A stretch of DNA of 64,000 bases from Lates calcarifer (lineage: Eukaryota > Chordata > Actinopteri > Centropomidae): NCBI RefSeq assembly GCF_001640805.2, contig NC_066843.1, positions 6,215,688 through 6,279,687 of the forward strand. The letters run 5' to 3'. The translations under genes and the position numbers were made by a program. The first letter of the stretch is position 1; every line of letters starts with the position of its first letter. Positions 38,601-49,000 of this stretch are shown one piece after another. Below the pieces are notes generated by a model. The model worked only from the letters and a program-made list of their open reading frames with translations, did not search any database and was not told the origin of the DNA.

Positions 38601-41163
38601 GGTAATAATATGTACTATTACCACTGTCATCATCACTATACACTGGCAGATTTTCAAAGCTAGCAGCAGAGCAATATACAGAGATAGTTACACCCATCAG
38701 CCAGCAGCAGCACTTCCTATGTAGGTCAAACAGAGGGCCTCTGTGTTCACTGTATACTCCTGAGAATTCACGGCTGGCGCAGATTTCCATCCAGCCAGTT
38801 TGTTGTGTGAAAAATCCAATGTTGTTCTGTTTGTTTTCTCAGTGGAGCGTCGCAGTGACGGACACGCCCTGATGCAGTGGCTGTCAACCTGTTCGTGCCA
38901 GTGAGTGAACTCAATCTTGTCAGAGAACAATTGCAGGATCAAAGCATGAAGTCTGGGCAACATAAAGCTCAGGTGGGACTACTCCTGCGCCCAAATTCTG
39001 ATTAGCGTCAATTGTGATAGAAACAAGACAGACTGGCTGATCAGACACAAATGCCATTGAATGATTTGGCTCTTGCATGTTGCTCTGCGCAGTTCAGCCA
39101 AGCAGGGTTCACTGAGTGCAACAGCAATCTTAAGGAGTAGGAGTACAGTAACAAACCATACTCATACTATATGTCACTTTTGGTGCATATCATCTATGCA
39201 TCATTGTGACGTGGTCCGGTAGTGAGCACCACTGACAGCTCAGCCATCTGGACACATCAAGACTTCCTCTAAAGCCTGGGTGAGAGCACTGCATTGACAA
39301 TAATTAACAGCCTGTCATCACAGCAGGTTAATAATTATGGTTTAGTAAGCTAGCCTCATGATGACCTCTTTTATGTTGCTCTTATTAACATAAATGCATC
39401 AAGAGAGCAATATAATGTGCTTTAACAGCTTTAATTAGCTGTGTGTTTTAATAAAATGTGCAGCATAGTTCGTAGTTAGGCCCATTCAGTTTCCCCTGAA
39501 TACCCTCATTTTAACACTTGTGTTTATGTTCAACTTCTTGCTGTTCGTGCTGGGCATCACACAGGCACAGCTGCAACCACTATCTAGTCAATGACCCCTT
39601 GTCGTATACTCCCAATCATACCTCAGAGAGCTGCAGAATAACAACACTGAGGTAGTGTGATAATGGTCTTTAAATGGACTCCAGTGCCACTTCAGGTAAA
39701 CCATACATTCCGCAGCCTATCTGACCCAGTTCCCATTAAATCACAGATCAACTGAGGACACCTGACAGCTAATGTCTGACACATACACAAGTTACTTTTA
39801 CCACCTGAATTACTTTGATTTTCAAACATGAATGTCTGTACAAGCTTTAGCTTATCACAATACATGATGATACAGCTGAGGATGATGCATGTCTGGAACA
39901 TATACTCCCACTTCTCAGGAGCCATGGCTCACTTCTGGATTTTCTGAGTCATACTTTCACAGGAAAAGGGAAGCACCCTTAATCTTATGACTTGTCAACA
40001 CTACAAAGTTTTGCAGACAGAGAGTTTTTCACTTCTGTAAAAAGCTGTCCTCTATCTATTGTGATTCCCTTTGCGCTCAGTAGTCTCTGAAACTGACATG
40101 CCACACACTCATTATCCTCTCTCAGAGCCTTTAAAAAACCACAACACCATATAAGATTTGGTAATGATACATTTTCAAAAGGGAACTGCATGAACAAAGT
40201 CCATTAATTAGTTAAATTAGGATAATTGTTAGTATTAAATCAAAAGGATGTGTGTACATTAAGCCCCTCCCTCTCCCTATTACAAACAAAACAGTTCCCA
40301 TCATACCAGATGACAGATTAAGTTAATTGAATAGTTGAATCAGCTGTTTCCACAGAATCTAAGTATCATCCAACTGCTGACGACAAGGCTTTCACGAATG
40401 TGGAAAGATTTCTTTGTTGAATGTGAAATCAAAAAGAAGGCAATGCAATCTGAAGTTAATGCTGAGCCATCTGACACAGACGACGATTCAGTTCATCTGA
40501 TTTTTAAAACAGAATGCACAATCTTAGCAATGAGAGGCATAGCCTGTGCACTAACTGAGGGTTCGCAGAAACAAACCGCGTCCAGATGAATAAGTAAGTG
40601 TTACAAATTTGGATAAACTACTAGTGAGGGTGTTTTATAACTAATACCAGTTATGATTTGATGATAAGGGAAAAAATATTAGAGAAATATAGTCACTTAG
40701 GTTAACTTAAGTGGCTTGACTCACACTTAACAATGCCAGCTGGCTGGTGTCTGAAAAAGGTCAAGACACAGATATAACAGATACACACAGATGGTGACAT
40801 GGATCAAAAGGTGAAGAGGAGACAACAGGTGGAGACAGGTCATCTGTCACTGAGGACACTGATCAGATTTATCTACACCATCATATCCTCCTCATTATCC
40901 TGCTCCTGCAATCAAGCTGATAGTGAAACAAATGTTAGTTATAAACATTCCTGTGGGTTATCTGTGGGCTGCCTGGCAATCCCAGCTTCTAGTGTCACTT
41001 GATATGAAGCAAAAGGGGTCAAGTGAGGTGATTTTACCTGTTGATATGTCCAGTCCTCTGGTCGGAAATCACTGCTAGTTTGCTCGAACTTGAGGTTGAA
41101 ATGGGGGAGTCTGTGCAGCAGGTTCACCCACCACGGTGGAGAGTAGCTAACCACTGCTGCCAT
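20646..41163 (-). CDS. ttyh3: Tweety family member 3 (multi-pass membrane protein)
   Basis: Fourteen exons: 41038-41163, 37867-38036, 35674-35785, 35295-35515, 34457-34552, 33242-33314, 32269-32344, 29055-29110, 28262-28354, 27302-27394, 26416-26552, 24830-25003, 24295-24370, 20646-20717. All introns are GT-AG and the frame is unbroken; 524 aa against 523 in human. Tweety proteins were reported as large-conductance, Ca2+- or volume-activated anion channels. Later structures show dimers without an obvious pore, so the transport role is debated. The N-terminus (MAAVVSYSPPWWVNLLHRLP) is family-typical. Membrane segments lie at about 43-66, 84-106, 212-236, 243-262 and 386-410. The extracellular region between the fourth and fifth holds conserved cysteines and the NTTEIS sequon (N352). 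The cytoplasmic tail is acidic and Ser-rich and includes ENTPLIGRESPPPS followed by Y, a PPxY motif of the type bound by NEDD4-family ligases. The start ATG has a strong context (GCCATGG). TTYH1 and TTYH2 are less likely because of the tail sequence and synteny. Confidence 0.97.
22993..23223. mobile_element. Short element with perfect 15-bp terminal inverted repeats
   Basis: AAAGAATCCTGCACA (22993-23007) and its exact reverse complement (23209-23223) bound a 231-bp stretch. The interior contains CTGCCTGATGAAGTTCTGGA, close to a motif (CTGATGAAG...GGACC) I recall from many fish repeats. No coding capacity is seen. Length and terminal repeats fit a miniature inverted-repeat transposon; the family is not assigned and no clear target-site duplication was found. 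Confidence 0.5.
23560..24185. mobile_element. Degenerate DNA-transposon fragment (GGGTTTCCACTGC type)
   Basis: The left part (23566-23610) starts GGGGGTTTCCACTGCGGGGA and goes on through CCAGGGAACCAAGAACC, a sequence I recognise as the end region of an abundant fish DNA-transposon family. The right part (24135-24182) has GTTCCTGAGTTAG and CCCTGGTTCCATAGTTCC, also typical of that family's interior. The copy is old and partial, and the far inverted repeat was not found. Family name left open. Confidence 0.4.
29111..32268 (-). other. ttyh3: ttyh3 intron 7 (3.2 kb)
   Basis: I see no embedded gene, RNA or clear mobile element. The sequence is AT-rich intronic DNA with short homopolymer runs only. 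Confidence 0.6.
33578..33775 (+). repeat. Interspersed repeat copy 1 (TTTGGGTTTTGGACTG family)
   Basis: In ttyh3 intron 5. It contains TGAATATCTTTGGGTTTTGG (33621-33640), then ACTGCTGGTTGGACTAAACA and, near its end, GACCAAACAACTAATCCATT (33730-33749). These blocks, in this order, form an abundant percomorph repeat whose intact ends read roughly as AGAGCTGMAACGATTA and its complement. A second copy lies at 42311-42545 and an end fragment at 54945-54967. Confidence 0.6.
38037..41037 (-). other. ttyh3: ttyh3 intron 1 (3.0 kb)
   Basis: No coding exon, RNA gene or identifiable element seen. Ordinary AT-rich intronic sequence. Confidence 0.6.
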
Positions 41164-42979
41164 GGCGAGTTAAATGTCAATGAGATCCACTCAGCAGACA
41201 AACAAGCAAGGATGCTTGAAACTATAAACAGGCAGGGGGACCCACTTCATAAAGTCTGTCTGTGTCCGGCATGAAAGACAAAAAACAAATGCATTATTGC
41301 TCGTCTAGCATGAGAAGCTAGCTTGCGTTATACAAACCTAGTAAAGTTAAAGTGGCATTTGAATTGTGCCAAACAAAGATATGTCAATATTCAGTTAAAT
41401 GGCAATCAATACATAATTTAGAAGCGGTACAGAGTATTTTACATTATGTAGTGTTGGTTGTTACAAGCACAGCTGCTCGCTAAATTGAAAAAAACAAACA
41501 AACAAAAAAAAAACAACTAATGGTTAGCTATAACACCAGCAACCTGAAGCTTAGCTTAGCTAGTTAGCTTGTTAACCTGTCAACTTAATTTAGAGTTGTA
41601 GCGGGGGTGCTAGCGAACCAACATGCTGAACCTCCTGCTATAATGTTAGCTGTGAACCCCCGAGTGCCGTGGTTCATTAAAATTTTGGTTAAAAATAATC
41701 CGCCGTTAAAGATCGTTAAATGTACCCGTAATGTAGCTAGTTAGCTAACGTTAGCCGGTTTATCCGCTGGTTAGTTCAGTCCGCTGAGACTCGGATAACA
41801 ACAAGAAGTCTCTTTTGTTCCTCTTGACATCCTGCTCTTCTGCTGGTTGATAACACTACATCCTGTTTTTTTGTTTGTTTGTTTTCAGGGGGTTATTCCT
41901 CAGTTCATGTCTTGCAGTCGTATTCCGCCGCCGCAGCTCAAACAAGCCCCTCCGAGTTAAAAAACCTCCATCCAGTTAGTATTGGAGCGCAGGGAGACTG
42001 GAGCCAACACGGCGACTGTTCACGACATTAACCCAGCTGGCAGCTCGCCCGGCCCGGCCCGCACACAGCCCACCTCACCGGCACAAAAACAACCCACCAG
42101 CGCCACCCAGAGGCGCCCTACTGACGAGCTACTGAGAGGTTCAGTTGGTGTCGTAAAGATTATAATTAACTGCTTGTAGACTGCATTATTGAATCATAGG
42201 TGGTGAGTAGGGCAGGGTTAACCTCCTGAGGGGCCCCGGGACCCTATTGACCCCTTCCATACATGGCAGTTTATAATTTATCCAGACACTTATAAACTAA
42301 CCAGTATTGTAGAGCTGAAATTATTAGTTTATAATTGGATTTTGATAATTGATCAGAGGAAAAAGTCAGAAATTTACTGGTCCAGCAATTCAAATGTGAA
42401 TATTTGCTCCTTTTTCCAGTTTTCTATGATACTAAACTCAATATTTTTGGGTTTTTGACTGAAAATGTTAACTTGTGCTTCAGGGATTGATAATGGACAT
42501 TTTATTCAATCAATTGATTATTATCAAAGAAAAAAATCGTTGTTAGGCAATTCTTTCAAGCTGTGCCACTACATTTAAAACCTGCAGATACTCTGATTAT
42601 GGTAAGCAAGACCTCAGAAACTTACGAGGAGTACCTGAAGGCAGCATTGATTTGACATACGAGTTTAGAGAATGAGGAACAGTAAATCTAACCAAATAAA
42701 CTTAGACAAGTGAAACCAGGAAACTACCGGGTCTCAATAAGACAAAATTTCCCAGCTCATTCAGTGAACTGAGGGGTGCATTATCGGAGCTGTGGTTTCA
42801 GAGCAGCTGGGATTTAAGCAGAAGCACCAGCGTTTAAATTTCTGCAGTGTTATGACACACTCATCATAGCCACAAGTGCACGTAAGTGTCCGTTTATTTA
42901 GCTGTTGTCCAGACTTGGACTTTAACCAGCGCTCACTACAACTTTAAGAAATAAGTTACTTGTTTTTTCTTTTCCTCAG
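41164..42979. promoter_or_regulatory. Divergent ttyh3 / snx8 promoter region with CpG-rich core
   Basis: The two start codons are 1.86 kb apart and face away from each other. The core (about 41920-42140) is rich in CpG and GC boxes (for example GCCCGGCCCGGCCCGC near 42046-42061), in contrast to the AT-rich surroundings, and has an inverted CCAAT box (ATTGG, 41981-41985). No TATA box was noticed. For snx8 there must be a non-coding first exon here, because a strong splice acceptor (TTTTCCTCAG) ends at 42979 just before the first coding exon; a possible donor is GTGAGT at 42203-42208. TTAGCTAACGTTAGCC-type sequence near 41740-41757 is frequent in fish promoters. Exact start sites are not determined. 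Confidence 0.6.
42311..42545 (+). repeat. Interspersed repeat copy 2 (TTTGGGTTTTGGACTG family)
   Basis: Begins with AGAGCTGAAATTATTAG and carries AAATGTGAATATTTGCTCC and then TCAATATTTTTGGGTTTTTG (about 42438-42457), the same blocks as copy 1. It lies in the snx8 upstream region, probably within the intron of the leader, and is an old diverged copy. Confidence 0.6.
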
Positions 42980-42987
42980 GAAATCAC

Positions 42988-43044
42988 ATGGAGGTGCTCT
43001 TGTGCTCACATGACAGTCTGAACCATGGCAGGAGAGATCAATGA
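42988..43044 (+). promoter_or_regulatory. Upstream ORF overlapping the snx8 start codon
   Basis: An ATG at 42988, eight bases into the presumed exon, opens an 18-codon frame ending in TGA at 43042-43044. It is in a different frame from snx8 and runs across the snx8 ATG (43025). A second, 3-codon uORF starts at 43010 and stops at 43021. Both are in the exon that carries the main start, so they should be present in all transcripts using this acceptor. Confidence 0.5.
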
Positions 43045-46000
43045 AGGTACAGTGCGAAAAACTTCTAACAGTCTTCTTTCACTATGTTGCCAGATCATTA
43101 CCTAGTCAGTTTGCTGTGTTGTTTGGCGTTGCGGTGTCAGGACAGTCAAAACTATTTGATCAGATGCGTTAGAAACGTGGATATCTCTGCTCGCTGAACT
43201 CGCGCTGTGAAACAACCAATGAGAACTTTTGGGCACATTAAGATCGGAATGAAGTCGCTCCATCTTAAAAGCATTAGTGAGCGGTTAATCTAATTTTAAA
43301 CCCCCTGTAACTGTTTTATAGCGATCCGGTGATGAACACTAGCAGCAATATTATTGTTAAAGATGTCAGAGTATGCTAAAGGTTTATGCAAGTTTTGATG
43401 CTTTTTTTCCTGCCACGTGAAAACTGTCATCTGGTCACTTCATGCAGCACATAACCAGGCCTGTTCTGAAATTACCAGAGATTTACTATCTTCATCTTAC
43501 TTGCCACACACTACTGCAAAACTCTGATAAGGTTCTTTTATGTAATGAATCTTAAATTTTTTTTTTATCTTTGAAAATATTCAAATTATGGGCATCAGAT
43601 CAAAACTGTGTAATCTGTGCTGGGATAATATAGCATCATATGATAGAAACTAAAATGAGCAGGTCTATAAAAGGTGATAAGATCACTATAAACTCTGCTC
43701 TGGGTACCACAGATGTAAAATAAGGTGCTATATTTAAATGACTTTGATGCTATGAAGGTGTTGTTCCTCTTCTAGGCTCAGTTCCTGCCTATTACAGGGA
43801 AGTGTACGAGGCCGTCCGCTGTAGGACAGATGAGAGAGTGCAGGTTGAAGTTTTTCAGCGGTTGCTCCAAAGGACTGATCTCTCCAAGGCTGTTTTAGGC
43901 CAGGTGAGGGGGGCAGCAGGCAACAGTTTATTAAAAAAAAGAAAGAAGCTGTGACAAATACTGTAGTTTGTAATGATAAAGAGAGAACCCACACCATAAA
44001 TCACACTCTGCTTCTTGTCTTATAGCTGATACTTGCCTGCAACAACTTGCATAATATACATATCTTGAATTTACATAATGGAGGTGTATCCCATACATCC
44101 ATTGTCTCTTTATAGCAAATTATTCCTGTGTAGAAATGCAGGGGTCTGGAGATTATTGGGGTGTGTATTGATTAATTCATGAATGAATATGAAATAACTA
44201 CGGATTGGTGAATTAAAAAGGCTGAGATTTCTCTTGTTCTAATCAAATGGGTAAATTAAACACTTGAGAATATGCCATTGCTGCTCAAACATTTGTTGGA
44301 TTTTGTTAAGACATCTTTTTTATGAGTTAGGCTACTGTTAGGCAATATAGATAACGTAGATACAGGTGTGATGACTGGCAAAAGCCATCGCTCTCAAGTA
44401 ATTGGAAATCTGTCATACTGTTTTCTTTAATTTCGAGGTATGGGCTAATGTTACAACACATAAATGAAATTGCTCTGAGGGTGTAGTGTCTGTGATATAT
44501 CTCAGAGACAGTTCATGGTTCAGTAGATTTTCCCTTTTCCTGACCTTCCAGCATATCATCATCTTTGTGTCTAGTGAGCACTTTTTGCAACAGAGGAATG
44601 CAAACCACAGTTGAATTTAGATCTCAGACTGAAAAACGGTGACCTTCAGGTCATATTGTCTTTGTCCTTCTCAGATTGCTGAGCATGTTGACTCCACAGA
44701 TGGATTCCTGAGCAAGTTGTCCCTCTATAAAGCACTCGCTCTGATTGCTCTTGCTCAGCAAGGAAAGCAGCCAAGCCCCAAACTCTTGGAGAATTGCATA
44801 CAAGGTAGGTGACAGTGTGACGGTGACAGCAGTGCAGTAAAGGTTTTGCTTAATGAGTAGCTTGGTAATTCTCCATGGTGTCCAAGGGTAACTTCTGCTA
44901 TCCCTCTACTGTGAAGACATTTCATCTGTACAGGGCAAATGCTGCTCTTTTATTGGCTAACTGTCTAATATGGTAATAGTTGTAAAGCAGCAGAGGGACC
45001 TTTGGCAGTATTTAGATCAAATTTAAATGCTGTTTTCTACCCTGTACTTCTAGTTTCTAGCATTATGTTTTAATTCAGCTGTATTTGTTTTATTTTATTT
45101 TGGTAGAGAAGCCTTAGTTATGCCTAAGTGTTGCATTCTTTCACTAGTCTCAGAATGGGAAGATGATAGGGGGGATTTTTATGGTTTTCATAGAGGTAGC
45201 CATTATGCTTGCTTGACTTAGATCCATTCCCAACCTTCTGTGATTATTTAAGGCCCTCTCTGTTATTTCAGGTGTGGCCAGCATGGCAGCTTGCTACATG
45301 CCACTTCCTCGTCTGTGCAAGAACAAGTTTTCTGCATTTGTCGCAGTGCATTACATTCAATTCATGACCCTCTTGGAATGTACAGGAAAGGATAAATAAC
45401 AGAGGACTGTGCTAGCTAGAGGCAAACAGACTCAGACACGTAGTAATCTGTTGAATGGAGAAAAGTGGTTTTAACACCAACATTCCTGCCAATTGGGAAA
45501 TTCATTTCATCCTATATGTATTGATTTAATCATGAAAAACAAATATTAGAAGTTGGTTCTGGTTGTGTGCTTGACAGAGTTACCGAAACCTCAGCTCGGG
45601 GAGCCGAAGGACCTGAACGCATTGAGGATGCAGCCGGCTCAGGAGGACGCACTGATGATGTCCCATACGCTGGACAAGCTGCTGCTCAGAGACGCAGTCC
45701 AGGTGGAGCTGATACCTGAGAAGAAGGGTCTGTTCCTCAAACATGTGGAGTACCAGGTCACCAGCCAGGCAAGGCATCCCATAAAACCTACTACACATAA
45801 ATCATTGTCTTGGAATAACCTGTAGAGCAAGAAAATGTTTGTCTTACCCTGATGATCATTTTCTTCTCACATAAATTCTTATTTCTCAATTAAGTGTGAA
45901 TTTAATTGAGTTGAAGGAACAACATGACTGCCCTGACTGCTATAGAAATATAAAAAAAGTAAGAAACTTTGCTTCTTGTTTTTCAGCGTTATAAAATATC

Positions 46001-49000
46001 GGTTTATCGACGCTATAGTGATTTTGACGTCTTCCATGAGGTTCTGCTTCAGAGATTTGCCTACAGAGTGGTGCCAGCACTACCACCTAAAAGGATGTTA
46101 AAGGGAGGTATGTCACTAATGTATTTCTTTGTTTCTGCATTTTTTCTGTCTTAGATTTTCTATCACACTTTCTGAACCTTTTTTTAATTTTCAAACCATG
46201 TCTTCACTGTCATTTTCCACACACACTGCTGTGTCTGCAGTTTATATAGTTTCAAACACAGGTGTTGTTGTTCATCAGTTATTGCCTGGAAGAAGCAAGG
46301 AAACCAGTGACGCATAAAATGAGCCTGTTTCAGTTCAGCTTTTTTTTTTTTTACTTTTAACTTTATATTTCAATGTCCTTTTGTATAGCACTTTGGTGCT
46401 GTCCCGTTGCATAGCATTTTGATCAACTTAAGCTGTGTTTAAATGTGCTCCAGAAATGCACTTTACTTACCTACTATCTTACTATCCAAGTATGCCATCC
46501 CACCAGTTGTGCTCTTTTCTCTTGTCCTAGTGACTGATCTGTGAAGTTCAAGATCTGCTTCAGTGTGCATACTCTACATGATTATGCCCTTTTTTCAGTA
46601 ATAAGTGCAGAGGAATTTTGAGGCTGTCAGGATGTCAGTAAAACTGAAAGAGTGCTCCACTGATTCAGCAATGAGCTCATATAATGTTGGACTCATGATG
46701 AGCAGACAGTTTAAAAAATAAAAAAAAGAACATTTTTTTAAAAACATCTCATGCATTCTTCTTCCTTGTGAAAACCTGGCAACTTCATTAGCTAACAATA
46801 CACGACTACCAGGTCAGAGATTTGGGTGCGTTATAGTAGCAGTTTCCCATGAGGTAAGACCTGTTCACAGACGTTGATGAATAAAATCAGTGTTTCCTCT
46901 GATGCTTGTATTTATTGAGGGATACTGCATTATATGAATTGACTCTAAGATGGCTATAATACATATTTTTTATGTAAACAATGTATCAGACAACAATGTG
47001 AAAACAATGACGAAATGAAACACACAGTGATGAACACACCAGCAGTGGCCTACCAAACAGAATTGGCACATGCAACTTCTTCCCTACCGAAATGACTCCA
47101 TAAGTTTATTCTTTTCTCTGTCTATCTGTCCACAGTGCTGACCTCCGTCTCTGAGCGGGAGTTCATCGAGGGGAGGAGACGTGCTCTTGGTAGATTCATT
47201 AACCTGGTGGCGCGGCATCCCTTCTTCTCAGAGGACGAGCTGGTCAGGACCTTCCTCACCTTCAACGGCTCTGTATGTAGCTTCTTTAACTTGCTGCCTG
47301 TAGTTCTGTTCCGCTCGGTTGTTGCACAATAACCCCTATCATCATGGTGACTGACATGCATCCTGTTCCAGCTGCTCAGTGTCTTTTTTGTCTTTTTTTA
47401 CCCTCCTTTACCCCTCTTCCCACACAGGATGTTCAGACTAAGCTGCGTGATGCATACAAGAAAACGGGTGACGAGTTCATGACCAACAGAATTGCAACTC
47501 AGGCAAAGGTTTGTCACATATGTGTGATGGGAAAAAAAACCTTACACACTTTTTACCCAGAGGCAAAACCTGCATTAAAATGTTTTATTGGATCTGCTCT
47601 GTAGGAATATCTCCCCACTGACATTCAGGCTCAGTTCTCAACAAGCAGAGAGCTGATTAGAAATATCCACAACAGCTTCCACAAGCTGCGGGACAGAGCT
47701 GAGAAAATGGCGGAGCGCTCTAAGGAGAATGCAACTGATCTCCTCATGTTTGGCAGAGAGCTCAGGTATTTCATTATTATGGGTACAAAGTTAATGTCTT
47801 TCTCCAGCATCCAGAGGTTTTGGACTGAGAAAACAAACGTTAATGTGATTCAAAATCCTCTGTGTTGTTGCGTCTCTTCATGGTTGTTAGCTTGAAATGC
47901 GTTTGGCAGCCGAGACAGTGAAATATTACATTCTGTCCCTTGTAATAATGCTGTTTTCTGCAGTACGCTGGGCTCAGATGCTTCGCCTCTTCCCTCCTTG
48001 GCCTCTTCACAAAGCACCTGGGGGACCCTGCGCCAGTCGCTGAAGAGTCTGTCTGTGGAGTTTGCTGTGCTGTCTGACAAAGCTTCTCAGCAGGTACAGC
48101 CCTCAGTCCTTCATCCCACCACCCACCACCACCACCACCACCAGCTGCTCTGTTCTGCTTGTCCAAAACTGGCACTGGGTAATAAATGTTGTTTTGCTAT
48201 GTCCTCAGGGCAGACGGGAAGAGGATGATGTTGTGGAAAAACTGAACCTTTTCCTGGATTTGTTGCAGTCCTACAGAGTGAGTCAGTTTCACTTTTGGTT
48301 TTTGCTGTGCTCGTTTAACTTGGCTTTATCTCCAGGGGGTCCCCAGCCCCTCATGATAGGAGATTTTGTTGTGCAGTTTGCTGTATGAAGCATCGCAAAA
48401 CTGTTCTCAGTCTCCTGTTTTCTGATGCAGACACATAACAAGGAGCTGTATATTTACAATAAACCCAGCTTAAGTTAGTAACTAAATTCAGGATGTTATG
48501 TAATGGTCGATTTTGACCCAACAAGTCTGTCTCACTTGGAAGTGTAGTTTTTAGTAGTGGGTGGATTGTTCAGATTTAACAAGCAAGTGGTGGGCAGATA
48601 AAGAGCCATTTTTCATAGCCCTTCAGCTAAATCTATTCACTGTAATATATATGGTAATTTCATCATTTGTACAAACAATTCTCCTATCATCCGTGCCTGT
48701 TAGGTATTACTGTATATTTCCATTTTGTCATTTTGAGGCAAATAAGAAGTGACTCTGTGACTTCTCTCTAGGATCTCTGTGAGCGCCATGAGAAAGGTGT
48801 GCTCCATGAGCACCAGAGAGCTCTGCACAAGTACGGTATGATGAAGAGGCAGATGATGAGCGCAACCGTTCAACCGAAAGAGCAGGCGTCTGTGGAGCAG
48901 CTTGAATCACGAATTGTCCAGGTGATCAGTCTCTTTGAGTTTCTCTCTTTCCACATTTTTGGGCTCCTGGGTTGCCTCCCTATCGATTGCTACATTGGTT

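Noticed and set aside
41982..42179. 65-codon open frame in the CpG-rich divergent promoter
   Set aside because: Ala/Pro/Thr-rich reading of a GC-rich promoter; more likely leader sequence than protein.
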